A DNA stretch of 64,000 nt from Brevibacterium sp. (GTDB lineage Bacteria; Actinomycetota; Actinomycetes; Actinomycetales; Brevibacteriaceae). A program made the position numbers and the translations under genes. Every line of letters starts with the position of its first letter. Position 1 is the stretch's first letter. The notes under the pieces were generated by a model. The model did no database searches and was not told the DNA's origin. It worked only from the letters and a program-made list of their open reading frames with translations. Shown piece by piece: positions 25,820 through 34,611 of the stretch. The stretch is from NCBI GenBank assembly GCA_031179165.1, contig JAPSIC010000001.1, positions 1-64,000 on the forward strand. Reading direction: 5' to 3'.

Positions 25820-26755
25820 ATGCGCACAATGAACAGACGTACCGCCCTGTCCGCACTCGCCACGGTCGGCGCCGGAGCCGCCGCGGTCGCCCTGACCGGC
25901 TGCACTCCGCCCTCGGCCGCGACGGTCGGCGAACGGAAGAAGGACGTGAGGACGATCACCGTCGGCTCGAAGGGGTTCGCGGAGAGCTGGATCATGGGTG
26001 AGCTCTACGCCCAGGGACTGAGGGCGCTCGGCTACCAGGTCGACCTGAAGACGAACGTCGGCTCCAGCGACATCATCAGCGCCGCCCTCACCTCGGGCCA
26101 GATCGACATCTACCCCGAGTACACCGGAGTCATCCTCGTCAGCTTCATGGGGGAGGAGGGGCTCATGGGCTCCGCCGAGGCGACCTATGACCTGGCGGGG
26201 AAATGGGCGAGGGAGAACTCGATCCGGATGCTCAACGCGACTCCGTTCGAGAACAAGAATGCGATCGCCGTGCGCAAGGAGTTCGCCGACGAGCACAGTC
26301 TGGCGAGGATCTCCGACCTCCAGGGCATCGGCGAGTTCCTCTACTCCACCTACCCGGACAACGTCACCGGAGCCCAGGGGTACGAAGGGATCGTCGACAC
26401 CTACGGACTCGACAACATGGAACTGAAGACCCTGAGCATCGGACTCAACTACCAGGCCATCGAACGCGGGGAGATCCAGGCAGCGGACGTCTTCACCACC
26501 GACCCGCAGCTGCTGCGCTCAGACCTGGTGGTGCTCGAGGACGACAAGAAGCTCTTCGGGTTCCAGAACGTCGTGCCGCTGATCAGAGACGACGCGTATG
26601 CAGCCATGGACGGTGACGCCCCGGAGTTCCTCGACACGCTCCACTCCCTGCTCACCCTCGAAGCCATCCAGGCCCTCAACGAAGCCTCGGCCATCAACAG
26701 GATCGACGCCGCACAAGTGGCCAAGGTCTTCCTCAAAGACAACGGATTGATGTGA
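25820..26755 (+). CDS. Glycine betaine/choline-type ABC substrate-binding lipoprotein (OpuCC/ProX-like)
   Basis: The 311-residue product begins with a twin-arginine-like lipoprotein signal (NRRTALSAL, then lipobox LTGC near residue 28). The mature protein follows the OpuAC/OpuCC pattern (TITVGSKGFAESWIMGELYAQGL, IDIYPEYTGVIL, and LEAIQALNEASAINRIDAAQVAKVFLKDNGL). The family binds quaternary ammonium compounds such as betaine, choline or carnitine through aromatic boxes; specificity cannot be read here. It is the first transporter gene after the CocE-type hydrolase. Confidence 0.9.
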   Translation: MRTMNRRTALSALATVGAGAAAVALTGCTPPSAATVGERKKDVRTITVGSKGFAESWIMGELYAQGLRALGYQVDLKTNVGSSDIISAALTSGQIDIYPEYTGVILVSFMGEEGLMGSAEATYDLAGKWARENSIRMLNATPFENKNAIAVRKEFADEHSLARISDLQGIGEFLYSTYPDNVTGAQGYEGIVDTYGLDNMELKTLSIGLNYQAIERGEIQAADVFTTDPQLLRSDLVVLEDDKKLFGFQNVVPLIRDDAYAAMDGDAPEFLDTLHSLLTLEAIQALNEASAINRIDAAQVAKVFLKDNGLM

Positions 26756-26762
26756 GAACACC

Positions 26763-27869
26763 ATGACAGACACAGCGACCGCCACTTCGGCGACCTCGGC
26801 ACGCACCTCATCGACGTCGGCGGAGACGAACTCATCCATCGTCTTCGACAACGTCACGAAGACCTACCCCGGGCAGTCCGCGAAGGCGCTCGACAGCTTG
26901 AGCATCGAAGTCAAGTCCGGCGAACTCGTCTGCCTCGTCGGACCCTCCGGCGGCGGGAAGACCACGGCGCTGCAACTGGTCAACCGCCTCGTCGATCTCA
27001 GCAGAGGAGAGATCCGGATCGGGGACACGAACATCATGGACCTCTCGCCGATCGAGCTTCGCCGCACGATCGGCTACGCGATCCAGCAGTCCGGGCTGTT
27101 CCCGCACTGCACGGTGGCCGAGAACATCGCCACCGTCCCGAGCATCCTCAAGTGGGACAGGAAGCGGATCGAGGAGCGCACGAAGCAGCTGCTCGAACTC
27201 GTCGGCCTCACGCCCGTCGATGCCTGGCTGAAGCGCTACCCGGGACAGCTGTCCGGCGGGCAGCAGCAGCGCGTGGGCATCGCCCGGGCGCTCGCCGCCG
27301 ATCCTCCGGTCATGCTCATGGACGAACCCTTCGGCGCCCTTGACCCGATCACCCGGATGGCGGTGCAGGACGAGTTCCTCGAGATCCATCGCGCCGTGGG
27401 CAAGACGACGCTGTTCGTCACCCACGACATCGACGAGGCGATCAAGATGGCCGATCGCATCGCGATCCTCAAGCCCGGTGGCCTCCTCGCCCAGTACGAC
27501 ACCCCCGCCGAGGTGCTCGCCAACCCCGCCGACGACTTCGTCGCCGAGTTCCTCGGTGCCGAACGCGGCCTCAAGCGCCTGGCGCTGACGACCGTTGCCG
27601 AGGTGCTCGGCCGGAGTCGTGCACGCGCCGACGACGCCGAGAGTCGGCGAGCACCAATGTCCTCGCCTCCGGAGGATCGCGTCGACTGGCCCGTAGTCGC
27701 CGGCACGATGACCCTGCGTGAAGCCCTGTCCCTGGTCTCGGCGGCCCATTCCCACGGTGCGCGGGTGATGGACGGCGACAGGCATCTCGGCGATGTCACC
27801 CTGCACGAACTCGTCTGCCCGCCCGCCACTGCGGTCGATGCGCGAGGGACGGCAGGTGTGCGGTCGTGA
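26763..27869 (+). CDS. Quaternary-ammonium ABC transporter ATP-binding protein (OpuCA/ProV-like)
   Basis: The 368-residue ATPase has Walker A in LVGPSGGGKTTALQL, signature LSGGQQQRVGIARAL, Walker B in VMLMDEPFGALD and the switch His in FVTHDIDEA. The segment IGYAIQQSGLFPHCTVAENIATVP is typical of OpuCA/OsmV. The last 90 residues are shorter than a full tandem CBS pair and show only a weak match to one CBS unit, so ionic-strength gating may be altered. A Ser/Thr/Ala-rich N-terminus of about 25 residues precedes the domain. Its stop overlaps the next start by 4 bp (GTGA). Confidence 0.92.
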   Translation: MTDTATATSATSARTSSTSAETNSSIVFDNVTKTYPGQSAKALDSLSIEVKSGELVCLVGPSGGGKTTALQLVNRLVDLSRGEIRIGDTNIMDLSPIELRRTIGYAIQQSGLFPHCTVAENIATVPSILKWDRKRIEERTKQLLELVGLTPVDAWLKRYPGQLSGGQQQRVGIARALAADPPVMLMDEPFGALDPITRMAVQDEFLEIHRAVGKTTLFVTHDIDEAIKMADRIAILKPGGLLAQYDTPAEVLANPADDFVAEFLGAERGLKRLALTTVAEVLGRSRARADDAESRRAPMSSPPEDRVDWPVVAGTMTLREALSLVSAAHSHGARVMDGDRHLGDVTLHELVCPPATAVDARGTAGVRS

Positions 27870-28585
27870 GCGGATTCGCCCCTGCCGGGGACCCGGTCAT
27901 CCCGGACTACGGTCAGGCCTCGAACTGCGTCATCGACAACGGTGTGTTCTGCACCGACTGGTTCGCCGACCAGTGGTCATCGGTGTTCTGGCCGCCCTTG
28001 GTCGACCACATCTACATGGTGCTCATCGCCGTGACGATCGGCTTCGTCGTCGCCTTCACCGCCGCGCTCATCGCCTATCGGAAGCGATGGCTGGCCGGGC
28101 CGATCGGGATCGCCGCCACGTTTCTCTACACGCTTCCCCCTCTCGCCCTGTTCCAGCTGCTGGTGCCGTTCACGGGGCTGACCCTGCTCACCGTTGAGAT
28201 CGCCCTGGTCTGCTTCACCCTCGTCATCATCTTCCAGGCGGTGCTCGCCGGGTTGGCCGCAGTTCCCGACGATGTGAAGCGAGCGGCGGTCGGCATGGGG
28301 CTCGACACGAACCAGCTCATGCGCAGGGTCGAACTGCCGTTGGCCCTGCCGTCGATCATCTCCGGCCTGCGTATCGCCACGGTGCTCACCGTGAGCGTGG
28401 CGACGATCGCGGCGTTCGTCGTCGACAGCGGACTGGGATCACCGATCCTCAAAGCGGTGTCCTCACCGTTCAACACCCAGTTCATCGCCGCCGGTGCCCT
28501 GGCAGTGCTGCTCGCATTCGTCCTCGACGGACTGCTGGTGCTGCTGGGCCGAATCCTGACCCCGTGGACGAGAGTGAGAGTCTGA
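27866..28585 (+). CDS. Quaternary-ammonium ABC permease 1 (OpuCB-like)
   Basis: The 239-residue protein has six predicted membrane segments with the EAA-like loop VKRAAVGMGLDTNQLMRRVELPLALPSIISGLRIA, typical of OpuCB/OpuCD permeases. A short extracytoplasmic N-terminus (PVIPDYGQASNCVIDNG) precedes the first helix. It starts at GTG overlapping the ATPase stop, and its own stop overlaps the next ATG, so the three genes are translationally coupled. Confidence 0.9.
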   Translation: MSGFAPAGDPVIPDYGQASNCVIDNGVFCTDWFADQWSSVFWPPLVDHIYMVLIAVTIGFVVAFTAALIAYRKRWLAGPIGIAATFLYTLPPLALFQLLVPFTGLTLLTVEIALVCFTLVIIFQAVLAGLAAVPDDVKRAAVGMGLDTNQLMRRVELPLALPSIISGLRIATVLTVSVATIAAFVVDSGLGSPILKAVSSPFNTQFIAAGALAVLLAFVLDGLLVLLGRILTPWTRVRV

Positions 28586-29253
28586 TGGACGTTGTTGTCG
28601 GGGCCTTCCCATTCATGGTCGCCAACCTGTCGCTCCTGCTGGAGAAGGCCGGCGAGCACCTGCTGATCAGCCTCATCCCGCTGCTGGCCGCGATCCTCAT
28701 CGGTGTGCCGGTCGGAGTGTGGCTGGGGCACATCCACAGAGGCGAGTTCCTGGCCGTGAGCATCACGAACATCGGTCGAGCCCTGCCGAGCCTCGCGCTC
28801 ATCGCCATCCTCATCGGCATGGTGGGAATCGGAATGCTCAATGCGATGATCGCGCTGTTCCTCCTCGCGTTCCCGCCCATCCTCAGCTATGCGTTCCAGG
28901 CGGTGAACTCGGTGGATGCAGATCTCACCCGGGCGGCTCGCGGGATGGGCCTGGGGTCCTTCCAGGTGCTGATGAAGGTCGAGCTGCCGCTCGGTCTGCC
29001 GATGATCATCAGCGGCATCCGCACCGCTGCCGTGCTGACCGTGAGCTCGGCGACGATTGCCACGATCGCCGGCAGCGGCGGGCTGGGCGACGTCATCCTC
29101 AACCAGGTCGCCTACGGCATGGAAGGCGTCGTCGCCGCTGCCCTGTGGGTCGCTGTTCTCGCGATCCTCATCGACCAGTTCTTCGTGCTCCTGCTCACCC
29201 TTGCCTCACCCGCTGGGGTCAAGCATCTGCGGAGGGCGTCTGTGGCTGTGTGA
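28585..29253 (+). CDS. Quaternary-ammonium ABC permease 2 (OpuCD-like)
   Basis: The 222-residue protein has six predicted membrane segments and the loop LTRAARGMGLGSFQVLMKVELPLGLPMIISGIRTA, matching the first permease. The ATG at 28585 lies in TGATG and so overlaps the previous stop; the ORF track's upstream GTG would add seven residues. It completes a four-gene importer (25820-29253). Confidence 0.9.
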   Translation: MDVVVGAFPFMVANLSLLLEKAGEHLLISLIPLLAAILIGVPVGVWLGHIHRGEFLAVSITNIGRALPSLALIAILIGMVGIGMLNAMIALFLLAFPPILSYAFQAVNSVDADLTRAARGMGLGSFQVLMKVELPLGLPMIISGIRTAAVLTVSSATIATIAGSGGLGDVILNQVAYGMEGVVAAALWVAVLAILIDQFFVLLLTLASPAGVKHLRRASVAV

Positions 29254-29354
29254 TCATCGGTTCGACCCACCGCGTGACCGCTGCGGTGAGAGGACGCGGA
29301 ACAGCGGTCAGGCAGCCCGGAATTCGATGAAGAGTCCTTGAGAGTGGAGCAGAT

Positions 29355-31160
29355 GTGAAGAAGCGTTCTGCCGTAACCGCAGCAATCGCCTCGACCGCCT
29401 TGGTCGTCGCCGGCTGCGCGCCTCCCGGTGGAGGGGACGATCAGACAGCGGCACAGGGGTCTGTGCTCAACGTCGGGTGGAACGAGGCGTTCCGGTCGAC
29501 GAACGACATGACGACCGATGGAAACGCCGTGGCGAACACGATCGTCGACTACATGATCAATGACAACTTCAAGTTCTACGACGACAGCGCGGAACTTCAG
29601 GACGGGACTCTGGGCACGGTCGAGAAGGTCTCCGAGGATCCGCTGCGAGTCAGATACACCTTCAGCGACACGGCGAACTGGTCCGACGGGACCCCGGTGG
29701 ACGCCGCCGACCTCGCCCTGACCTGGGCCGCACGCTCGACGAACTTCAACACGGTCGACGACAATCGCAATGATGAGGGCACTCTCCAGGAGAATGACCC
29801 GAACACCGTGTACTTCGACTCCACGAGCGTCGGCGCACCCCTGATCAAGGACTTCCCCGAGATCAGCGATGATCGCAGAAGCATCACCTTCACCTATTCC
29901 GAGCCGTTCGCGGACTGGGAGAACGAGTTCGGGCTCGGGGCCTACGGGGTCGGGGTGCCGGCGCACATCGTAGCGAAGAACGCCCTGAAGACGACCGACG
30001 CCGAGGCGGGCAAGAGGGCCGTTCTCGAAGCGATCGAGAACAATGACGCCTCGTCCCTGTCGAAGCTCTCCAACTTCTGGAACACCGGATTCGACTTCAC
30101 CTCCATGCCCGAGAACGAAGACCTCCTCGTCCACAGCGGCCCGTATCGGATCAGTGAATACGAAGAGGGCCAGTACCTCACTCTCACACTCGACGATGCC
30201 TACACCGGGCCGCTCGAACCCACCATCGAGACGGTGACGATCCGCTACAACGGCGACCCGATGGCCATGGTTCAGGCGATCGAGAACGGCGAGGTCGATC
30301 TCACCCAGCCGCAGTCGACCGCCGATGTCCTCGGGGCCGCGGAAGGCATCGACGGGGTGACCCTCCTTCCGGGCGAGGACGCGACCTTCGAGCACGTCGA
30401 CCTGACCTTCGACAACGATGGGCCGTTCGACCCGGCCGCCTACGACGGTGACGAAGCGAAGGCTCGACAGGTGCGCCAGGCATTCCTCAAGACCCTGCCC
30501 CGGCAGGAGATCGTCGATCGCCTGATCACACCCCTCAACCCGGAGGCGGTCGTTCGCAATTCCTTCAACCAGGCGCCTGGATCGCCGCTCTACGACGAGA
30601 TCGTGGACGGTTCGGGAATTCAGGACTACGGCGAGGTCGACATCGAGGGCGCGAAGAAGCTGTTGGAGGAAGCCGGAACGGGCGCACCCGCGGTCCGATT
30701 CCTCTATGACAATTCGAATGCTCGTCGCTCCCAGGAGTTCCAGCTCATCAAGGAGTCGGCGGAGAAGGCAGGGTTCACGGTCGAGGACGCCGGCGACGTG
30801 AATTGGGGGACTCGACTCGGCGACGGCACGTACGACGCAGCGCTGTTCGGGTGGGCGCTGTCAACGACCAACGTGACCGAATCCGACTCGTACTATCGCC
30901 AGGGCGCCCAGAACAACTACAGCGGCTATCACGATCCGGGCATGACGGAGAAGCTCGACGAACTTCTGGTGACGATCGACCCGGCGAAGCAGCGACAGCT
31001 GGCAGCCGAGATCGAGGAGCATCTCGTCGAAGACGCCTTCGGGCTTCCGCTGTTCCAGCATCCGTCATTGACCATCCACACCGATCGAGTCAAGAACGTG
31101 TCGACGACGACCCTCGACCCGGCGATCTTCTGGAACTACTGGGAGTGGGAGACGGAGTAG
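29355..31160 (+). CDS. ABC transporter family 5 substrate-binding lipoprotein (oligopeptide type)
   Basis: The 601-residue product has a lipoprotein signal with lipobox VVAGC near residue 21 and a Gly/Asp linker. The body follows the SBP_bac_5 pattern (VRYTFSDTANWSDGTPVDAADLALTW, LVHSGPYRISEYEEGQYLTL, KARQVRQAFLKTLPRQEIVDRLI). The family binds peptides, nickel, opines or other solutes for Dpp/Opp-type importers. No permease or ATPase follows, so it either uses a remote transporter or works with another locus. It starts at GTG with GTGGAG upstream, 100 bp after the OpuC-type operon. Its 3' end overlaps the convergent DUF998 gene by 25 bp. Confidence 0.9.
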   Translation: MKKRSAVTAAIASTALVVAGCAPPGGGDDQTAAQGSVLNVGWNEAFRSTNDMTTDGNAVANTIVDYMINDNFKFYDDSAELQDGTLGTVEKVSEDPLRVRYTFSDTANWSDGTPVDAADLALTWAARSTNFNTVDDNRNDEGTLQENDPNTVYFDSTSVGAPLIKDFPEISDDRRSITFTYSEPFADWENEFGLGAYGVGVPAHIVAKNALKTTDAEAGKRAVLEAIENNDASSLSKLSNFWNTGFDFTSMPENEDLLVHSGPYRISEYEEGQYLTLTLDDAYTGPLEPTIETVTIRYNGDPMAMVQAIENGEVDLTQPQSTADVLGAAEGIDGVTLLPGEDATFEHVDLTFDNDGPFDPAAYDGDEAKARQVRQAFLKTLPRQEIVDRLITPLNPEAVVRNSFNQAPGSPLYDEIVDGSGIQDYGEVDIEGAKKLLEEAGTGAPAVRFLYDNSNARRSQEFQLIKESAEKAGFTVEDAGDVNWGTRLGDGTYDAALFGWALSTTNVTESDSYYRQGAQNNYSGYHDPGMTEKLDELLVTIDPAKQRQLAAEIEEHLVEDAFGLPLFQHPSLTIHTDRVKNVSTTTLDPAIFWNYWEWETE

Positions 31161-31834
31161 GTCCGGGTCGCGAGCACAACGGCGCCCGCGACGACCTCCC
31201 ACACGAGGATCGTGTAGAAGGTGATCCGCTCCCAGACCCCATCGGGGAGCAGGGTCACCGACAGCGCTCGGACATCGACCTGGAGCATGACGAGCCCGAG
31301 GAGACCGGCGACGCCGAGAACGATGCTGCCCCAGCCGAGCAGGCGATGGTCGCCCGCCCTGAGCAGGGCGAGTCCTGCGACGACGGCGGCGAGGTTGCCG
31401 GCGACGAAGGCCACGACAGCTCCGAGCAGATGGAACGTGTCGAGCCCGAGCTCGACATTCTGCCGTCCACCGTGGATCACGGCGATAGTCAACATGCCGA
31501 GCGCATGCACCACGGCAAGGGCGACGAAGGCCCCGCGCAGCGGGAACGCCGAACGTCGGCAGAGGCCGACCGCGCCGATGGCGAACAGCAGACCCTGGAG
31601 GACGAACGCGACGGTGACGAGGATGTGGAGCGGCGAATCGATCGCACGGCCACTGAGCACCTCGACATCGGGAACGGCGAGGTCACTGATGTAATTCGTC
31701 GCATACGAGTAGTTCGGGAACGCCGACGCCGCCACCGCCTCGGCGATGAACCAGATGAGAGCGGCGGCGATCCAGCAGACTGCTGCGAAAGTCGAGTGCC
31801 GCGGATCCGATTGATGCTCGCGCATATCGCCCAT
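31136..31834 (-). CDS. DUF998 family integral membrane protein
   Basis: The 232-residue product has about six hydrophobic segments and the conserved NYISDLAVPDVEVLSGRAIDSPLH block typical of DUF998. Histidines in VVHALGMLTIAVIHGG and LDTFHLLGAVVAFVAGN lie near membrane segments, as in the family. The function is unknown. The gene converges on, and overlaps by 25 bp, the preceding binding-protein gene, and lies 24 bp downstream of the lipid kinase gene on the other side. Confidence 0.85.
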   Translation of the reverse strand: MGDMREHQSDPRHSTFAAVCWIAAALIWFIAEAVAASAFPNYSYATNYISDLAVPDVEVLSGRAIDSPLHILVTVAFVLQGLLFAIGAVGLCRRSAFPLRGAFVALAVVHALGMLTIAVIHGGRQNVELGLDTFHLLGAVVAFVAGNLAAVVAGLALLRAGDHRLLGWGSIVLGVAGLLGLVMLQVDVRALSVTLLPDGVWERITFYTILVWEVVAGAVVLATRTYSVSHSQ

Positions 31835-31858
31835 GCTAGATGCCGTTGAGGGGGATCG

Positions 31859-32842
31859 TCAGCTTCGCCTGGCATCCACTCGGATGCTGAGCGTGGAAGG
31901 TCGGATGCTGATCCGTGCGCTGATGATGTGGCCGAAGCTGTCGCCGTCGAGCTGGACGATGTGAGGGACTTCGAACCGAGCCTCGAACGCTCCGCCCTTG
32001 CCGTAGGGCAGGGCCTGCAGGTCGGAGTTGAACTGGACCAGGCTGCGACCGAATCGGGACAGGTTCGCGATTCCCTGAGTCGTCAGCCGCGTGCCGATCT
32101 TCGTCCAGCCGAACCAGTTCTTGGGACGGAAGACCACGACGTCCAACTGCCCGTCATCGACCTCGGCGCCGGGCAGCAGCAGCATGTTTCCCGTCAGGGT
32201 CCCGCAGTTGCCGACGATGACGGTGTGCGCATGAGTCGACTTCTCCGGACCGGCATCGACCCGGTAGTGCATCGTGAAGAGCCTGTTGGCGAAGATCGAG
32301 CGCGCGATCGGGGAGACATAGGCGAACCAGCCGAGGTGCTTCTTCACCAGCGCATTGGTGTTGGTCGCCATCTCCGCATCGAGGCCGATCCCGGCCATGA
32401 CCAGGAATCGATGCGTCGAGCGAGTGCCCTCCTCGTCCTCGAGCTCGGCGACGGCGGTGTCCACCTGCCGTGTCGTCCCCCCGAACGCGGCGCGCACGGA
32501 GGCGGTGACATTCGCCAGCGGCAGTCCGAGATTCCGGGCCAGAAGATTGCCGGTGCCGAAGGGGAGCAGGGCGATCGGAATCCCGCTGTCGACGATCACT
32601 TCGGACACCGTCCGCACGGTGCCGTCGCCGCCGGCGATGATGACCACGCTCGGGTCGCTCGCGATGGCGTCGTAGGCGGCAGCGCGGCCGGAGTCAGCAC
32701 TGCTCGTCGCATGCCACCGGGACTTGTCCCATCCGTGTTCGCGTTCCTGAGCCTCGACCGCACGGCGGACCCGTTCGATGGGGACTTTCACCGGGTTGTA
32801 GACGATCGCCGCGTGAGCGGGGGAGTCCTCGGAGTAGGGCAT
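31859..32842 (-). CDS. Diacylglycerol/lipid kinase family protein (YegS/DagK type)
   Basis: The 327-residue product has the DAGK catalytic motif VVIIAGGDGTVRTVSEV and the PFGTGNLLARNLGLPL motif, followed by the beta-rich C-terminal domain (LPGAEVDDGQLDVVVFRPKNW, HIVQLDGDSFG). Members phosphorylate diacylglycerol, sphingoid bases or other lipids at the membrane. The precise lipid is not evident. It precedes the DUF998 gene with a short gap and may be co-transcribed with it. Confidence 0.9.
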   Translation of the reverse strand: MPYSEDSPAHAAIVYNPVKVPIERVRRAVEAQEREHGWDKSRWHATSSADSGRAAAYDAIASDPSVVIIAGGDGTVRTVSEVIVDSGIPIALLPFGTGNLLARNLGLPLANVTASVRAAFGGTTRQVDTAVAELEDEEGTRSTHRFLVMAGIGLDAEMATNTNALVKKHLGWFAYVSPIARSIFANRLFTMHYRVDAGPEKSTHAHTVIVGNCGTLTGNMLLLPGAEVDDGQLDVVVFRPKNWFGWTKIGTRLTTQGIANLSRFGRSLVQFNSDLQALPYGKGGAFEARFEVPHIVQLDGDSFGHIISARISIRPSTLSIRVDARRS

Positions 32843-32863
32843 GACTGAAGTCTATTGACAACG

Positions 32864-32900
32864 ACGAACCACCGGCGACCCGTGGTCGCCGGTGGTTCGT
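32864..32900 (-). terminator. Strong 17-bp hairpin, probable dps terminator
   Basis: The arms (ACGAACCACCGGCGACC and its complement) pair perfectly over 17 bp with a 3-nt CGT loop. The hairpin lies 60 bp after the dps stop and 22 bp before the lipid kinase start, so it should end dps transcription. It has only a poor T-rich tail in the minus direction. Confidence 0.75.
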
Positions 32901-32960
32901 CCGACTGTCGGAGAAGCAGTCAGCGATCGAGGTCAGGCCCAGGTCAGCCGACCGCTGAGG

Positions 32961-33488
32961 TCAGTCGGACGGCGTGCGGGTTTCCGCGCTGAGGAACCAT
33001 GCCTGCTGCTCGAGCTTGGCGATGAACTCGTGGAAGATGTCGGCCGTGGTCGGGTCGGCGGAGTCGACCTCGTCATGGACCTGGCGCATCGTTCCCACCG
33101 TCGATTCCACCGCACGCACCGTCAGATCGATGGCGTCGTGAGTGGTGATCTCACCGGCGGGGAACTCGGGCAGAGCGGTCTGCTCGGCGACGACGGCCGG
33201 TCGCCCGTCGGCGGTGGCATGCAGGGCGCGCATCCGCTCGGCGATCTCGTCCGCTCCGGCACGGGCGATGTCGACGATCTCGTCGAGATTGAGGTGGAGG
33301 TCGCGGAAGTTCGGTCCGACGATGTTCCAGTGGGCCTGCTTCGCGACCAGCTGCAGCGCGATGAAGTCGACGAGGACGGTCTGCAGGTTCTTGGCCAGGG
33401 ATGGCGAGGCGGTGAAGCCGCGTTCGGCGTTCTCCCGTTCGGTGGTCGACGTTCCAGCGGGTTGGGGCACTTTCACGGTATCGGTCAT
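32961..33488 (-). CDS. dps: Dps-type ferritin-like DNA protection protein
   Basis: The 175-residue product has the Dps signature KQAHWNIVGPNFRDLHLNLDEIVDIA, which carries the inter-subunit ferroxidase His, Asp and Glu ligands. Dps assembles into 12-mers that oxidise and store iron and shield DNA from peroxide. Lys and Arg residues in the N-terminal tail are few, so DNA binding may be weak. AAAGGGAGG precedes the ATG, and a strong hairpin follows the gene. Confidence 0.92.
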   Translation of the reverse strand: MTDTVKVPQPAGTSTTERENAERGFTASPSLAKNLQTVLVDFIALQLVAKQAHWNIVGPNFRDLHLNLDEIVDIARAGADEIAERMRALHATADGRPAVVAEQTALPEFPAGEITTHDAIDLTVRAVESTVGTMRQVHDEVDSADPTTADIFHEFIAKLEQQAWFLSAETRTPSD

Positions 33489-33642
33489 GATTCGTTCCTC
33501 CCTTTGAGAAATGACGTGTCACTGGGGGACACCGACAATCGTCACGTTAATCCGCCTCCTTGAGTATTTGATCAGTACCGCCTGATTGCACCGAGACCGC
33601 AGTGCCGCATGCATCGGCACCGCCGGAACGCGCCTCGGTGTC

Positions 33643-33670
33643 GTTCACAAAGGGGCTTGTCAGGGGATAA
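33643..33670 (+). promoter_or_regulatory. Possible general-stress (SigB-like) promoter
   Basis: GTTCAC and GGGGATAA are separated by 14 bp upstream of the coiled-coil membrane protein gene. The arrangement loosely resembles actinobacterial stress-sigma promoters (GTTT-N12-15-GGGTAT). It is a weak match. Confidence 0.25.
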
Positions 33671-33739
33671 CAACCGTGCAACTATGAAACGAATCGCCCT
33701 GATTGCTGACAATCGGATATCGAGCAAGGGAGAGTCTCC

Positions 33740-34399
33740 ATGAATACCTCGACCATCATCTGGATCATCGTGGCGATCGTCGTCGTTCTGATCATCATCG
33801 GAATCATCGTCGCGGTCATGCGCAAGTCCCCGGACAAGAAGCGGCAGGAGGCCGCACGGATCCGTGAGGAGGCCGCTCAGGAGCAGTCCGCGGTCCAAGC
33901 CCGAGAGGCCGAAGCGCAGGAGCAGCGGGCCCAGGCGAAGAGGGCCGAAGCCGACGCTCAGGCTCAGGCCGCCGAGGCGAAGAGGCGAGAGGCCGAGGCC
34001 GAGCAGCGCTCCGTCGAGGCCGACCAGCTGAACAACCATGCGGGCCTTCAAGACCAGGAGGTCGAGGCCAAGCGCCGCGAGCAGGAAGAGCGTCTGAAGC
34101 GGGCCGATGAGCTCGATCCGGACGTCGACACCCGCCGAGGTGAGGGCACCGAGCTGACCAACGACCGGACGGGCGACCGTCGGGACGGTACCGATCGTCG
34201 GGACGCCGGCGTCGACCGCCGAGGTGATTCCGGCTTCGGAGACGGACCCGACCGCCGAGGTGACTCCCGCCTCGGCGACGGACCCGACCGACCAGGCGAG
34301 TCCCGGTTCGATGACGACACCGGCCAGGGTCGTGGCGCCCATCCCGAACGGCGGTCCGACCTTCCCCCTGACCCGGACGCCGACCGCGGTCGGCACTGA
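33740..34399 (+). CDS. Single-pass membrane protein with long charged coiled coil
   Basis: The 219-residue product starts with a hydrophobic helix (about 4-28, IIWIIVAIVVVLIIIGIIVAVM). A highly charged Glu/Ala/Arg/Gln heptad-rich segment follows (about 30-120), then a disordered Asp/Arg/Gly-rich tail with three 12-residue repeats. The layout resembles stress-associated membrane coiled-coil proteins of actinobacteria, which have no known activity. AAGGGAGAG precedes the ATG. It is followed on the same strand by a tiny membrane protein gene. Confidence 0.75.
   Translation: MNTSTIIWIIVAIVVVLIIIGIIVAVMRKSPDKKRQEAARIREEAAQEQSAVQAREAEAQEQRAQAKRAEADAQAQAAEAKRREAEAEQRSVEADQLNNHAGLQDQEVEAKRREQEERLKRADELDPDVDTRRGEGTELTNDRTGDRRDGTDRRDAGVDRRGDSGFGDGPDRRGDSRLGDGPDRPGESRFDDDTGQGRGAHPERRSDLPPDPDADRGRH
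34214..34321 (+). repeat. Three tandem 36-bp coding repeats
   Basis: Three in-frame units encode DRRGDSGFGDGP, DRRGDSRLGDGP and DRPGESRFDDDT. The first two are nearly identical at nucleotide level and the third has diverged. They lie in the disordered tail of the coiled-coil membrane protein and could change in number by slippage. Confidence 0.75.
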
Positions 34400-34465
34400 G
34401 CATCGTCAAGAATCCAAGCCGCTGGGCCGACGTCGGTCGGCACAGCTGAAGAATTGAGGTGAATC

Positions 34466-34609
34466 ATGGCAACAATCCTGTGGATCATTGCGGCACTGCT
34501 GGTGATCTCCGGCATCTTCGCCCTGTTCCGGCGCCAGATGGTATGGGGCATCGTCCTCATCGTCCTCGGCTGCCTGGTGGGGCCGGGAGGGGTGAGCCTG
34601 TTCGCCTGA
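34466..34609 (+). CDS. 47-residue membrane protein with GPGG motif
   Basis: This ORF is too short for the supplied track. ATG at 34466 follows TTGAGGTG and encodes two hydrophobic stretches (ILWIIAALLVISGIFALF and MVWGIVLIVLGCLVG) separated by RRQ, ending GPGGVSLFA. Small actinobacterial membrane proteins ending in a GPGG motif are a recurrent but uncharacterised type. A 9-bp hairpin begins 3 bp after the stop. It is likely co-transcribed with the coiled-coil gene 66 bp upstream. Confidence 0.75.
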   Translation: MATILWIIAALLVISGIFALFRRQMVWGIVLIVLGCLVGPGGVSLFA

Positions 34610-34611
34610 CC

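Noticed and set aside
34214-34321. CRISPR-like or satellite array
   Set aside because: The three units are contiguous, in frame and without spacers; they encode protein repeats.
33572-34396. 274-residue minus-strand ORF opposite the coiled-coil membrane protein
   Set aside because: Its leucine/glycine repeats are the reverse reading of charged heptads. The plus-strand gene has a ribosome binding site and a proper membrane segment.
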